Part shown: piece by piece, positions 1 to 5,518 of the stretch
Layout: each line of letters opens with the position of its first letter
Position numbering within the stretch: position 1 is the stretch's first letter
Notes under the pieces: generated by a model
Seen by the model: the letters and a program-made list of their open reading frames with translations, nothing else
Told to the model about the DNA's origin: nothing
Databases searched by the model: none
Source of the DNA: Acidobacteriota bacterium
Lineage (GTDB): Bacteria; Acidobacteriota; Vicinamibacteria; Vicinamibacterales; UBA2999
Assembly (NCBI GenBank): GCA_020851835.1
Contig: JADZBZ010000391.1
Span: forward strand, 1-8,406
DNA length: 8,406 bases
Direction: 5' to 3'
Position numbers and translations under genes: made by a program

Positions 1-69
1 GGGGGCGCCTCGCAGCGCGGCCCCTTCGCGGCGGGCCGCCCGATGTCCGATTCCTGAAGTGAGAGACCC
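1..69. other. Unassigned upstream segment with a GC hairpin
   Basis: These 69 bases precede etfA and cannot be assigned. All three forward frames are open from the window edge and stop just before or at the etfA start: TGA at 55-57, TGA at 60-62, and TGA at 71-73, which overlaps the etfA ATG. None of the short peptides resembles the EtfB C-terminus I would expect here, so this is more likely spacer than the tail of etfB. A perfect 7-bp inverted repeat (GCGGCCC at 17-23 with GGGCCGC at 33-39, 9-nt loop) is present, but no T-run follows it, so I do not call a terminator. A purine-rich GAGAG at 61-65 is the likely ribosome binding site for etfA. Confidence 0.4.
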
Positions 70-1029
70 ATGAGTCTGGTGATTGCCGAGCAGCGTGACG
101 GACAACTGAACCGCGCCAGCTGGGAGCCGATCGTGGCCGCGCAGCAGAGCGGCGATCCGGTCAAGGTCGTCATCCTCGGACAGGGCCTTGACACCGTCGC
201 CGGAGAACTGGCCGCCGCGGCGGTGACCGAGGTGCTGACCGTGGACCACGCGGCCCTGGCGGCCTACACCCCTGACGCCTTCGTGCACGCGCTGGTGTCG
301 GTGATTGCGGCCGAGCAGCCGACCCTCGTCTACCTGTCGCACACCTACCAGGCGCGCGATTTCGTGCCGGTGCTCGCCGCCCGGCTCGATCGCGCGATCC
401 TCACCGACGTGGTCGCCCAGAAGCCGCACGGGAGCGGCGTGGCGTTCGTGCGCCCCATGTTCCAGGCGAAGCTGTACGCCGACGTCGTGCCGCAGGGACC
501 CGAGCCGCACTTCGTCTCCTATCAGATCGGGTCGTTCCGTGTGGATGCGCTGCAGAAGGGCGACGCGCCGGCGCCCGTCCGGGCGCTCGCCGTGGACTTC
601 TCGGACGCGACGATTCGCCAGCAGCCGGAGGCGCCCTTCCGGGAGGCCAAGCAGGCGGTGGACCTTTCTCAGGCCGAGCGGATCGTCTCGGTCGGCCGCG
701 GCATCAAGGGCCCCGAGCATCTGGATCTGGCCCGGCAGCTGGCCGCGGCGCTCCACGCCGAACTGGCGGCCTCGCGACCCATCTGCGACGCGGGATGGCT
801 GCCGATGGAGCGGCAGGTGGGCAGTTCGGGACAGACCGTCGCCCCGAAGCTCTACCTGGCGCTCGGGATCTCGGGCGCCATCCAGCACGTGGTGGGGATG
901 AAGGGGGCCCGTACCATCGTGGCGATCAACAAGGATGCCGAGGCGCCGATCTTCGAGCTGGCCGACTACGGCATCGCCGGCGACCTGTTCGAGGTGGCGC
1001 CGGCGCTCATTGCGGAGCTCAAGAAGTAG
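70..1029 (+). CDS. etfA: Electron transfer flavoprotein, alpha subunit
   Basis: EtfA pairs with EtfB to form the soluble, FAD- and AMP-containing ETF heterodimer, which takes electrons from acyl-CoA and other dehydrogenases and passes them to ETF-quinone oxidoreductase. The 319 residues are the usual family length. The N-terminal half (about 1-185) is the variable ETF alpha/beta domain. The C-terminal half is the conserved FAD-binding domain: VSVGRGI at 206-212, then RQVGSSGQTVAP at 248-259, LGISGAIQH at 265-273, and the INKDAEAPIFELADYGIAGD block near the end. The signature carries SSG where many members have QTG, a mild variation. The ATG at 70 has GAGAG at 61-65 in front. The gene encoding its quinone reductase follows 54 bp downstream on the same strand, which fits one electron-transfer operon. 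etfB normally lies next to etfA but is not seen here; it may lie upstream of the window. The family call is secure. Confidence 0.96.
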   Translation: MSLVIAEQRDGQLNRASWEPIVAAQQSGDPVKVVILGQGLDTVAGELAAAAVTEVLTVDHAALAAYTPDAFVHALVSVIAAEQPTLVYLSHTYQARDFVPVLAARLDRAILTDVVAQKPHGSGVAFVRPMFQAKLYADVVPQGPEPHFVSYQIGSFRVDALQKGDAPAPVRALAVDFSDATIRQQPEAPFREAKQAVDLSQAERIVSVGRGIKGPEHLDLARQLAAALHAELAASRPICDAGWLPMERQVGSSGQTVAPKLYLALGISGAIQHVVGMKGARTIVAINKDAEAPIFELADYGIAGDLFEVAPALIAELKK

Positions 1030-1084
1030 GCCAGAAGCTCTGGGCTGTCGGCTCCAGAGCCTAGAGCCCAAAGCCTAGAGCCTA
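1027..1084. repeat. Inverted array of degenerate 7-bp units between etfA and the ETF-QO gene
   Basis: The whole gap can be divided into heptamers without remainder. Four units at 1057-1084 match GAGCCTA at 7, 6, 6 and 7 of 7 positions. Four units at 1027-1054 match its reverse complement TAGGCTC at 5, 5, 5 and 6 of 7 positions. The 2-bp centre is CA at 1055-1056. The first unit begins with the etfA stop codon TAG, and the last unit ends with the A of the next ATG. An exact 11-bp direct repeat, AGCCTAGAGCC, occurs at 1058-1068 and 1072-1082. As RNA the centre could fold: TGGGCT (1041-1046) pairs with AGCCCA (1065-1070), and GGCT (1050-1053) pairs with AGCC (1058-1061). The pattern is visible directly; function, origin and presence elsewhere are unknown. 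It leaves the downstream gene without a good Shine-Dalgarno sequence. Confidence 0.75.
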
Positions 1085-2745
1085 TGTCGAGAGAAACCCT
1101 AGACGTCGACGTCCTGATTGTCGGCGGCGGCCCGGCCGGCCTGTCCGCGGCGCTTCGCCTGACGCAGCTTCAGAAGGCGAAAGGGGGCGAGCCGCTGTCG
1201 GTGGCCGTGCTCGAGAAGGCCCGTGAGGCCGGCGCGCACCAGTTGTCGGGTGCGCTGCTCGACCCGTCCACCCTGGCCGATTTGATCCCGGAGTTCCGCT
1301 CGAAGGGTGCGCCACTGGCGTGCGAGGTGGAGCAGGACAACATCTACTTCCTCACCTCGGACGGACAGTGGCGCCTTCCCGTGACGCCGCCGCCGTTCAA
1401 GAATCACGGCAATTACATCATCTCGCTGAGCCATTTCTCGAAGTGGCTGGCCGGGCTCGTCGAGGCCGAAGGCGTCGACCTCTTCTGGGGTTTTGCCGGG
1501 CAGTCGGTGCTCTTCGACGGCGCGCGGGTGGCCGGCGTGCGCACGGGCGACCGTGGCGTGGGCAAGCAGGGACAGCCGCGCGACACCTTCGAGCCGGGCG
1601 CCGACATCCGGGCCAAGGTGACCATCTTCGCCGATGGGGTTCGGGGCCACCTCACCAAGCAGCTCATGCGGACGCTGCAATTGGGCAATCGCTTCCATCC
1701 CGCCCAGTTCGCGATTGGCCTCAAAGAGCTGTGGGACATTCCCAGGGACCACCTGGCGCCCGGAACCGTGATTCACACGCTCGGGTATCCGCTACGGCAG
1801 GAAGAGTTCGGCGGGAGTTGGCTCTACGCGATGCCGGACGGTCGGCTCTCCATCGGCTTTGTCGTGGGGCTCGACTACCAGGATCCGCTCTTCGACCCGT
1901 ATGCGGCGTTCCAGCGCTTCAAGCTGCACCCGTTCGTCAGGAAGATCCTCGACGGCGGTCAACTGGTGCGCTGCGGGGCGAAGGCCCTGCCCGAGGGCGG
2001 CTGGAACACCCAGCCTCGCCTGTACATGGACGGCGGGCTCATCGTCGGCGACGCGGCCAACTTCGTGAACTCGATGCGGCTCAAGGGTATACACCTCGCC
2101 ATGCGGAGCGGGATGCTGGCGGCCGAGGCGGCCTTCGACGCCGTTGGTGCCGGCGACACCACTGCGGCCTCGCTGGAGCGGTACAAGGCGCTGGTCGACG
2201 CCAGTGCCATCAAGACCGAGCTCTACCCGGTTCGGAACGTCCATCAGGCCTTCGGGGCGGGTCTCTACGCCGGAGGCGCCTTCGCCGGGCTGACGATGCT
2301 CACGGGCGGGAGGCTGGGCGGAGGGGATCTCCATGGGCACCCGGGCCACACGTGTCTGCAGACCCTCGACCAGTATTACGGCCTCGAGAAGCGCGACCGT
2401 CTCACCGGCTCGAACGCCGTCGTGCCCGACCGGAAAGTGACCTTCGACAAACTGACCGGCGTGCACTACTCGGGAACGCATCACGAAGAGGACCAGCCCT
2501 CGCACCTGCTGGTGCACACCGAGGTCTGCCACAGCATCTGCGGCGACGAGTTCGGCCATCCCTGCGTGCGGTTCTGTCCAGCGAACGTCTACGAGATGGT
2601 CGACAACGGCGCGGGCGGGTTGAAGCTGCAGATCAATGCCTCGAACTGCGTGCACTGTAAGACCTGCGACATCATGGACCCGTACGGCGTCATCACCTGG
2701 GTGGCGCCAGAGGGCGGTGAAGGCCCCCAGTACGACGGAATGTAG
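1084..2745 (+). CDS. etfD: Electron transfer flavoprotein-quinone oxidoreductase (ETF-QO)
   Basis: This enzyme oxidises reduced ETF and reduces membrane quinone, linking fatty-acid and amino-acid dehydrogenation to respiration; names in use vary (ETF-QO, ETFDH, etfD). At 553 residues it is near the usual length. An N-terminal Rossmann FAD site reads VGGGPAGLSAA (13-23), followed by the family block EAGAHQLSGALLDP (about 48-61). The C-terminus carries the 4Fe-4S ligands: C498 in FCPANVYE, then C522, C525 and C528 in NCVHCKTCD, followed by the WVAPEGGEGPQYDGM-type ending. Extra cysteines C482, C486 and C494 precede the cluster. The segment GDAANFVNSMRLKGIH (322-337) lies where the animal enzyme has its quinone-pocket sequence, but its residues differ. 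The enzyme is a monotopic membrane protein in this family; no transmembrane helix is expected. ATG 1084 is the only start that preserves the FAD motif; no clear Shine-Dalgarno precedes it, only the heptamer repeats. It probably shares a transcript with etfA. Confidence 0.95.
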   Translation: MSRETLDVDVLIVGGGPAGLSAALRLTQLQKAKGGEPLSVAVLEKAREAGAHQLSGALLDPSTLADLIPEFRSKGAPLACEVEQDNIYFLTSDGQWRLPVTPPPFKNHGNYIISLSHFSKWLAGLVEAEGVDLFWGFAGQSVLFDGARVAGVRTGDRGVGKQGQPRDTFEPGADIRAKVTIFADGVRGHLTKQLMRTLQLGNRFHPAQFAIGLKELWDIPRDHLAPGTVIHTLGYPLRQEEFGGSWLYAMPDGRLSIGFVVGLDYQDPLFDPYAAFQRFKLHPFVRKILDGGQLVRCGAKALPEGGWNTQPRLYMDGGLIVGDAANFVNSMRLKGIHLAMRSGMLAAEAAFDAVGAGDTTAASLERYKALVDASAIKTELYPVRNVHQAFGAGLYAGGAFAGLTMLTGGRLGGGDLHGHPGHTCLQTLDQYYGLEKRDRLTGSNAVVPDRKVTFDKLTGVHYSGTHHEEDQPSHLLVHTEVCHSICGDEFGHPCVRFCPANVYEMVDNGAGGLKLQINASNCVHCKTCDIMDPYGVITWVAPEGGEGPQYDGM

Positions 2746-2781
2746 CAGGGTGTGCGGCGCGCCGGGGTCGCGGCGGCCGGC
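2746..2781. other. Convergent gap between the ETF-QO gene and rmlA
   Basis: The 36 bp separating two convergent genes is very G+C rich. It contains the perfect 10-bp palindrome CGGCGCGCCG (2755-2764) and a 5-bp inverted pair, GCCGG (2761-2765) with CCGGC (2777-2781). The two structures overlap and compete. Neither strand has a T-run afterwards, so an intrinsic bidirectional terminator is possible but not supported; termination here would more likely need Rho or local RNA structure. Confidence 0.3.
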
Positions 2782-3663
2782 TCAGACGGGCGATGGTCCT
2801 TCGTCGGCGAGTTGCAGCAGGTACTGGCCGTACTGGTTCGACGCCATATTGCGCCCCATGCGCCTCAGGTCGCCGGCGTCGATATAGCCCATACGAAACG
2901 CCACCTCTTCGGGGCAGGCCACCTTTTGTCCCTGACGTTCCTCGATGGCCTGGATGAAGGTCGAGGCCTGGAGCAGGGCGTCGTGGGCGCCGGTGTCGAG
3001 CCAGGCGATGCCGCGCCCGAGGGTCTGGACGTGCAGTCGGCCCCGTTGCAGGTACGTCAGGTTGACGTCGGTGATTTCCAGTTCGCCCCGGGGCGAAGGC
3101 TTGAGCGACGCGGCGATATCCAGCACGTCGTTGTCGTAGAAATAGAGCCCCGTGACCGCGTACGACGATCGCGGGTTGGCCGGCTTCTCCTCGAGCGAGA
3201 TGGCCCGTCCGTTCTCGTCGAATTCGACCACGCCGTAACGCTCGGGATCCTTGACACGGTAGGAGAACACGGTGGCGCCCTCTTCGCGGTCGGCGGCCGC
3301 ACGGACGTATTCGGGCAAGCCGTGCCCGTAGAAGAGGTTGTCGCCCAGCGCGAGCGCCACCCGATCCGTACCCACGAACTCGTGTCCGATGATGAACGCT
3401 TGCGCCAGGCCGCCCGGATGCGGCTGGGCCGCGTAGGTGAGTCGCAGGCCGAACTGGCCGCCGTCGCCGAGGACGCGCACGAAGCTGGCCTGATCCTGTG
3501 GTGTGGTGATGATCAGGATCTCCCGCAGGCCGGCGAGCATGAGCGTCGTCAGCGGGTAGTAGATCATCGGTTTGTCGTAGACCGGCATCAGCTGCTTGCT
3601 GACCGCCAGCGTCAATGGATGCAGGCGTGTGCCCGCGCCGCCCGCGAGGATGATCCCCTTCAT
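2782..3663 (-). CDS. rmlA: Glucose-1-phosphate thymidylyltransferase
   Basis: RmlA (RfbA) joins dTTP and glucose 1-phosphate to make dTDP-glucose, the first step towards dTDP-L-rhamnose and other dTDP-sugars used for O-antigen, capsule or glycans; it is cytoplasmic. The 293 residues match the long, tetrameric RmlA type. The nucleotide-binding signature GGAGTRLHPLT is at 8-18, followed by SKQLMPVYDKPMIYYP (22-37) and QP at 80-81. The metal-binding LGDN lies at 106-109 with D108, and the EEKP block and WLDTGAHDALL segment complete the sugar-nucleotidyltransferase fold. The reading frame stays open far upstream because of the high G+C, but MKGIILAGG at 3663 is the canonical N-terminus. No rmlB, rmlC or rmlD is adjacent, so the rest of the pathway must be elsewhere. 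It is convergent with the ETF-QO gene and divergent from the DUF374 gene. The start has no Shine-Dalgarno, and a TATAAT box sits 10 bp upstream. Confidence 0.96.
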   Translation of the reverse strand: MKGIILAGGAGTRLHPLTLAVSKQLMPVYDKPMIYYPLTTLMLAGLREILIITTPQDQASFVRVLGDGGQFGLRLTYAAQPHPGGLAQAFIIGHEFVGTDRVALALGDNLFYGHGLPEYVRAAADREEGATVFSYRVKDPERYGVVEFDENGRAISLEEKPANPRSSYAVTGLYFYDNDVLDIAASLKPSPRGELEITDVNLTYLQRGRLHVQTLGRGIAWLDTGAHDALLQASTFIQAIEERQGQKVACPEEVAFRMGYIDAGDLRRMGRNMASNQYGQYLLQLADEGPSPV

Positions 3664-3673
3664 GGCCGATGGG

Positions 3674-3679
3674 ATTATA
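3674..3679 (-). promoter_or_regulatory. Putative -10 box of rmlA
   Basis: On the minus strand the sequence reads TATAAT, a perfect sigma-70-type -10 hexamer in otherwise G+C-rich DNA. Only 10 bases (3664-3673) separate it from the rmlA ATG, so a start site 7 bases after the box would give a leader of about 4 nt. No recognisable -35 is present at a 17-bp spacing (CGGGGG there), and there is no Shine-Dalgarno. This fits a nearly leaderless transcript. The box is seen; its activity is inferred. Confidence 0.5.
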
Positions 3680-3713
3680 CGATCCGTGCGCGGCCACCCC
3701 CGCACGTACGACC

Positions 3714-3737
3714 GGGCCGGCAGGCGCCAGGGCCGGC
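3714..3737. repeat. Repeated GGGCCGGC in the rmlA / DUF374 divergent spacer
   Basis: The 8-bp word GGGCCGGC occurs exactly at 3714-3721 and 3730-3737, a 16-bp period, with the palindrome GGCGCC between them. Each copy includes the self-complementary GCCGGC, so the pair can also form a 6-bp stem. It lies between the two divergent -10 boxes, where an operator for either gene could sit, but G+C-rich DNA produces such words easily. Confidence 0.3.
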
Positions 3738-3744
3738 GGCGTGA

Positions 3745-3753
3745 TGTGATAAT
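3745..3753 (+). promoter_or_regulatory. Putative extended -10 promoter of the DUF374 gene
   Basis: The sequence TGTGATAAT fits an extended -10 element (TGn followed by GATAAT at 3748-3753). No -35 match is present 17 bp upstream, which extended -10 promoters can do without. A start site near 3760 would leave 3 nt before the GTG at 3763, or about 24 nt before the GTG at 3784, which has its own ribosome binding site. Activity is inferred. Confidence 0.4.
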
Positions 3754-3762
3754 GCGGAACAC

Positions 3763-4476
3763 GTGACCGAGGAACGGGTTCAGGTGCCCCCGGCGTCGTG
3801 GCAGAGGTCGTGGCCCAGGCGCGTGGAGATTGCCGCGATTGCCGCCCTGGCACCGCCCGCGCTCCGGGCGCTGGCGTCGACGTGGCGATGGCGCGTCGAG
3901 GGCGAGGAGCGGCGGCAGGCCGCGGAGCGCGACGGCGCGCACGGCATTCACGCCTTCTGGCACGGCCGAATTCTGCACGGCACCGCTCATTTCCGGGATC
4001 GGGGCATCGTCGTCATTACGAGTGAGAATTTCGATGGGGAGTGGATCACGCGGATCATCCGGCGCTTCGGCTTCGGCACGGCACGCGGCTCCAGCTCCCG
4101 GGGCGCCCGAAAAGCCCTGCGGCAGCTCGTGCGCGACGCGCGGGCGCACCCGACCGCCTTCACCGTGGATGGCCCGCGAGGGCCTGCCAGGGTCGCGCAA
4201 CCAGGCGCCGTGTGGCTGTCGAAGGCCACCGGCAATCCGGTTATTCCCTTTCACGCCGAGGCTGCTGCCCACTGGTCACTCGGAAGCTGGGACCGCACGC
4301 AGATTCCCAAGCCGTTCACGAAGGTCGCTCTCGTGATCGGCGAGCCGTTTGTCGTCGCCCGTGATGCCGACGAACCAGCGCTCGAGGCGTCGAGGCGACG
4401 GCTCGAGCGGGAACTGATGGCCTGCGAAGCCCGATGCCGCGAGCTGCTGGCATCCCCGACGCGGCCCACCGGATAG
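3763..4476 (+). CDS. DUF374 family protein, lysophospholipid acyltransferase-like
   Basis: The DUF374 family is related to the PlsC/LpxL acyltransferases and is presumed to act at the inner membrane on lipids or lipid A-like substrates; the reaction is not established. As drawn, the protein has 237 residues. A basic N-terminus precedes a hydrophobic stretch at about 21-40 that could anchor or insert in the membrane. Then come FWHGR (65-69), SENFDGE (87-93), ARGSSSRGARKALRQL (about 107-122), TVDGPRGPA (134-142) and a GNPVIPFHAEA segment. The SENFDGE block differs from the SRHxDGE form I recall for the family: the histidine is missing. The GTG at 3763 gives the longest form, but the in-frame GTG at 3784 (V8) has a better upstream GAGGA at 3769-3773, so the true protein may start PPASWQRSW after its initiator. 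It ends 33 bp before a deacetylase-family gene and is probably co-transcribed with it. Confidence 0.85.
   Translation: MTEERVQVPPASWQRSWPRRVEIAAIAALAPPALRALASTWRWRVEGEERRQAAERDGAHGIHAFWHGRILHGTAHFRDRGIVVITSENFDGEWITRIIRRFGFGTARGSSSRGARKALRQLVRDARAHPTAFTVDGPRGPARVAQPGAVWLSKATGNPVIPFHAEAAAHWSLGSWDRTQIPKPFTKVALVIGEPFVVARDADEPALEASRRRLERELMACEARCRELLASPTRPTG
3769..3773 (+). promoter_or_regulatory. Ribosome binding site favouring a start at GTG 3784
   Basis: GAGGA lies 10 nt before the GTG at 3784 and inside the reading frame if translation starts at GTG 3763. The region before 3763 shows no purine-rich site. With the predicted transcription start near 3760 this gives an ordinary 5' leader of about 24 nt. 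It is the main reason to doubt the longer annotation by 7 residues. Confidence 0.45.
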
Positions 4477-4509
4477 TTCACCCCGTTCACCAGATCGAGA
4501 GATCGTCAC

Positions 4510-5433
4510 ATGTTGACCCTGATCCACTCGAACCGCTTCGCCGATCACCTGACACCGCCGGGCCACCCCGAGCGCCCCGGGCGTGCGGAGGCCATGGCCG
4601 CTGCGGTCAACCGGTTCCGGGCGGGCGGCGGGGTGGTGGCCGAGCCTCGGCGGGCTTCAGACGATGACCTGGTCCGCGTGCACAGCCGGCAGTACGTGGA
4701 TGCGATCAGCGGGACGCGCGGGCGTGCCGTGATGCTGGATCCCGACACGTTCACCTCGCCCGACTCGGACGACGTCGCCCGGCTGGCCGCGGGCGCCGTC
4801 CTCGACGGGGTGGACCTGGCGATGGACGGGCCGTCGGAGGCCCACGCGCTGGCCGTGGTGCGCCCGCCGGGCCATCACGCCGAGGCGGATCGCGCCATGG
4901 GGTTCTGCCTGTACAACAACATCGCCGTCGGGGCCGCCTACGCCCGTTCCCGCGGCGCCGGCCGCGTCGCCATCGTCGACTACGACGTGCATCACGGCAA
5001 CGGCACGCAGGGGATTTTCTACGACGATCCAACCGTGCTGTACATCTCGTCGCATCAGTTTCCGTTCTACCCCGGGACCGGCGCAGCCAACGAAACCGGG
5101 TGTGGCCCCGGTGTCGGTTTCACGCTGAACCTGCCCCTGGAGGCGGGAGCGGGCGACGAGGACGTCATGTCGCGCTACCAGGGTGAAGCCCTGCCGGCGC
5201 TCGACGCCTTCCGGCCGGACCTGCTGCTGATCTCGGCGGGGTTCGATGCGCACGAACGCGATCCGCTCGGGGGCTGCCGCATGACGACCGGCGGCTTCCG
5301 GCGTCTGACGGCGATGCTCATCGAGGCCGCCGGGCGGCTGTGCGACGGGCGCGCGGTCATGGTGACCGAAGGCGGCTACGACCTGACGACGCTCGGGGAG
5401 TGCCTTGACGCGGTCATCGACGCGGCCCGGTGA
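4510..5433 (+). CDS. Histone deacetylase family protein (class II-type Zn amidohydrolase)
   Basis: This family removes acetyl or similar acyl groups from lysines or polyamines using a zinc ion; the bacterial substrate cannot be told from sequence. The 307 residues cover a complete catalytic domain. RPPGHHAEA (118-126) supplies the paired histidines H122/H123. DYDVHHGNGTQ (157-167) supplies the zinc ligands D159 and H161; the N at 164 is typical of class II rather than class I enzymes. SAGFDAHERDPLGG (242-255) supplies D246, the third ligand. EGGYDL carries the transition-state tyrosine Y290, so the enzyme should be active. There is no signal peptide, so it is cytoplasmic. The N-terminal HSNRFADHLTPPGHPERPGR resembles AcuC and acetylpolyamine amidohydrolase starts. 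ATG 4510 has GAGAG at 4497-4501. The close DUF374 gene upstream suggests a shared transcript, but no functional link is proven. Confidence 0.93.
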   Translation: MLTLIHSNRFADHLTPPGHPERPGRAEAMAAAVNRFRAGGGVVAEPRRASDDDLVRVHSRQYVDAISGTRGRAVMLDPDTFTSPDSDDVARLAAGAVLDGVDLAMDGPSEAHALAVVRPPGHHAEADRAMGFCLYNNIAVGAAYARSRGAGRVAIVDYDVHHGNGTQGIFYDDPTVLYISSHQFPFYPGTGAANETGCGPGVGFTLNLPLEAGAGDEDVMSRYQGEALPALDAFRPDLLLISAGFDAHERDPLGGCRMTTGGFRRLTAMLIEAAGRLCDGRAVMVTEGGYDLTTLGECLDAVIDAAR

Positions 5434-5437
5434 CCGC

Positions 5438-5469
5438 CGGGCGCGGGGCGCCCGTGTCCTTCATGTTTT
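5438..5469 (+). terminator. Possible terminator after the deacetylase gene
   Basis: Four bases after the stop codon, CGGGCGC (5438-5444) and GCGCCCG (5448-5454) form a perfect 7-bp G+C stem with a GGG triloop. The sequence that follows is T-rich but interrupted, ending in TTTT at 5466-5469, about 11 nt beyond the stem. The stem is strong and well placed, while the U-tract is weak, so termination is plausible rather than certain. It would separate the DUF374/deacetylase unit from leuS. Confidence 0.4.
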
Positions 5470-5488
5470 GTCCGATTGTCGATATCCT
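5460..5488 (+). promoter_or_regulatory. Possible leuS promoter
   Basis: The stretch around 5459-5496 is clearly A+T richer than its surroundings, as promoters in G+C-rich genomes usually are. The best pairing I find is TTCATG (5460-5465) and TATCCT (5483-5488) with a 17-bp spacer; both are imperfect. It follows the hairpin downstream of the deacetylase gene. Low-confidence call based on composition and position. Confidence 0.3.
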
Positions 5489-5504
5489 TAGAGGATCACC
5501 ATCC
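5484..5504 (+). promoter_or_regulatory. Overlapping small inverted repeats in the leuS leader
   Basis: ATCCT (5484-5488) and AGGAT (5492-5496) form a 5-bp inverted repeat around TAG. The same GGAT (5493-5496) could instead pair with ATCC (5501-5504) across CACC. The two structures are mutually exclusive and end just before the GAGAG (5507-5511) that probably serves as the leuS ribosome binding site. They could be an operator or a weak RNA switch, but they are short and may be chance. Confidence 0.25.
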
Positions 5505-5518
5505 CCGAGAGACGAGAC

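Noticed and set aside
1..73. Possible etfB tail with an ATGA stop-start overlap
   Set aside because: The frame ending at 71-73 overlaps the etfA ATG as coupled genes do, but its peptide is arginine/proline-rich and does not resemble an EtfB C-terminus.
2755..2781. Bidirectional terminator between the convergent genes
   Set aside because: There are short G+C palindromes but no T-run on either strand, and the structures overlap one another.
2693..4272. Long minus-strand open frames extending through and beyond rmlA, overlapping the DUF374 gene
   Set aside because: One is the rmlA frame left open upstream by high G+C; the other is a different frame with arginine- and proline-rich sequence. MKGIILAGG at 3663 is the family N-terminus.
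4476..4504. Direct repeat GTTCACC (4476-4482, 4485-4491) and paired GATC sites between the DUF374 and deacetylase genes
   Set aside because: They are short, overlap the stop codon, and are not arranged like a known element; chance is the simplest explanation.
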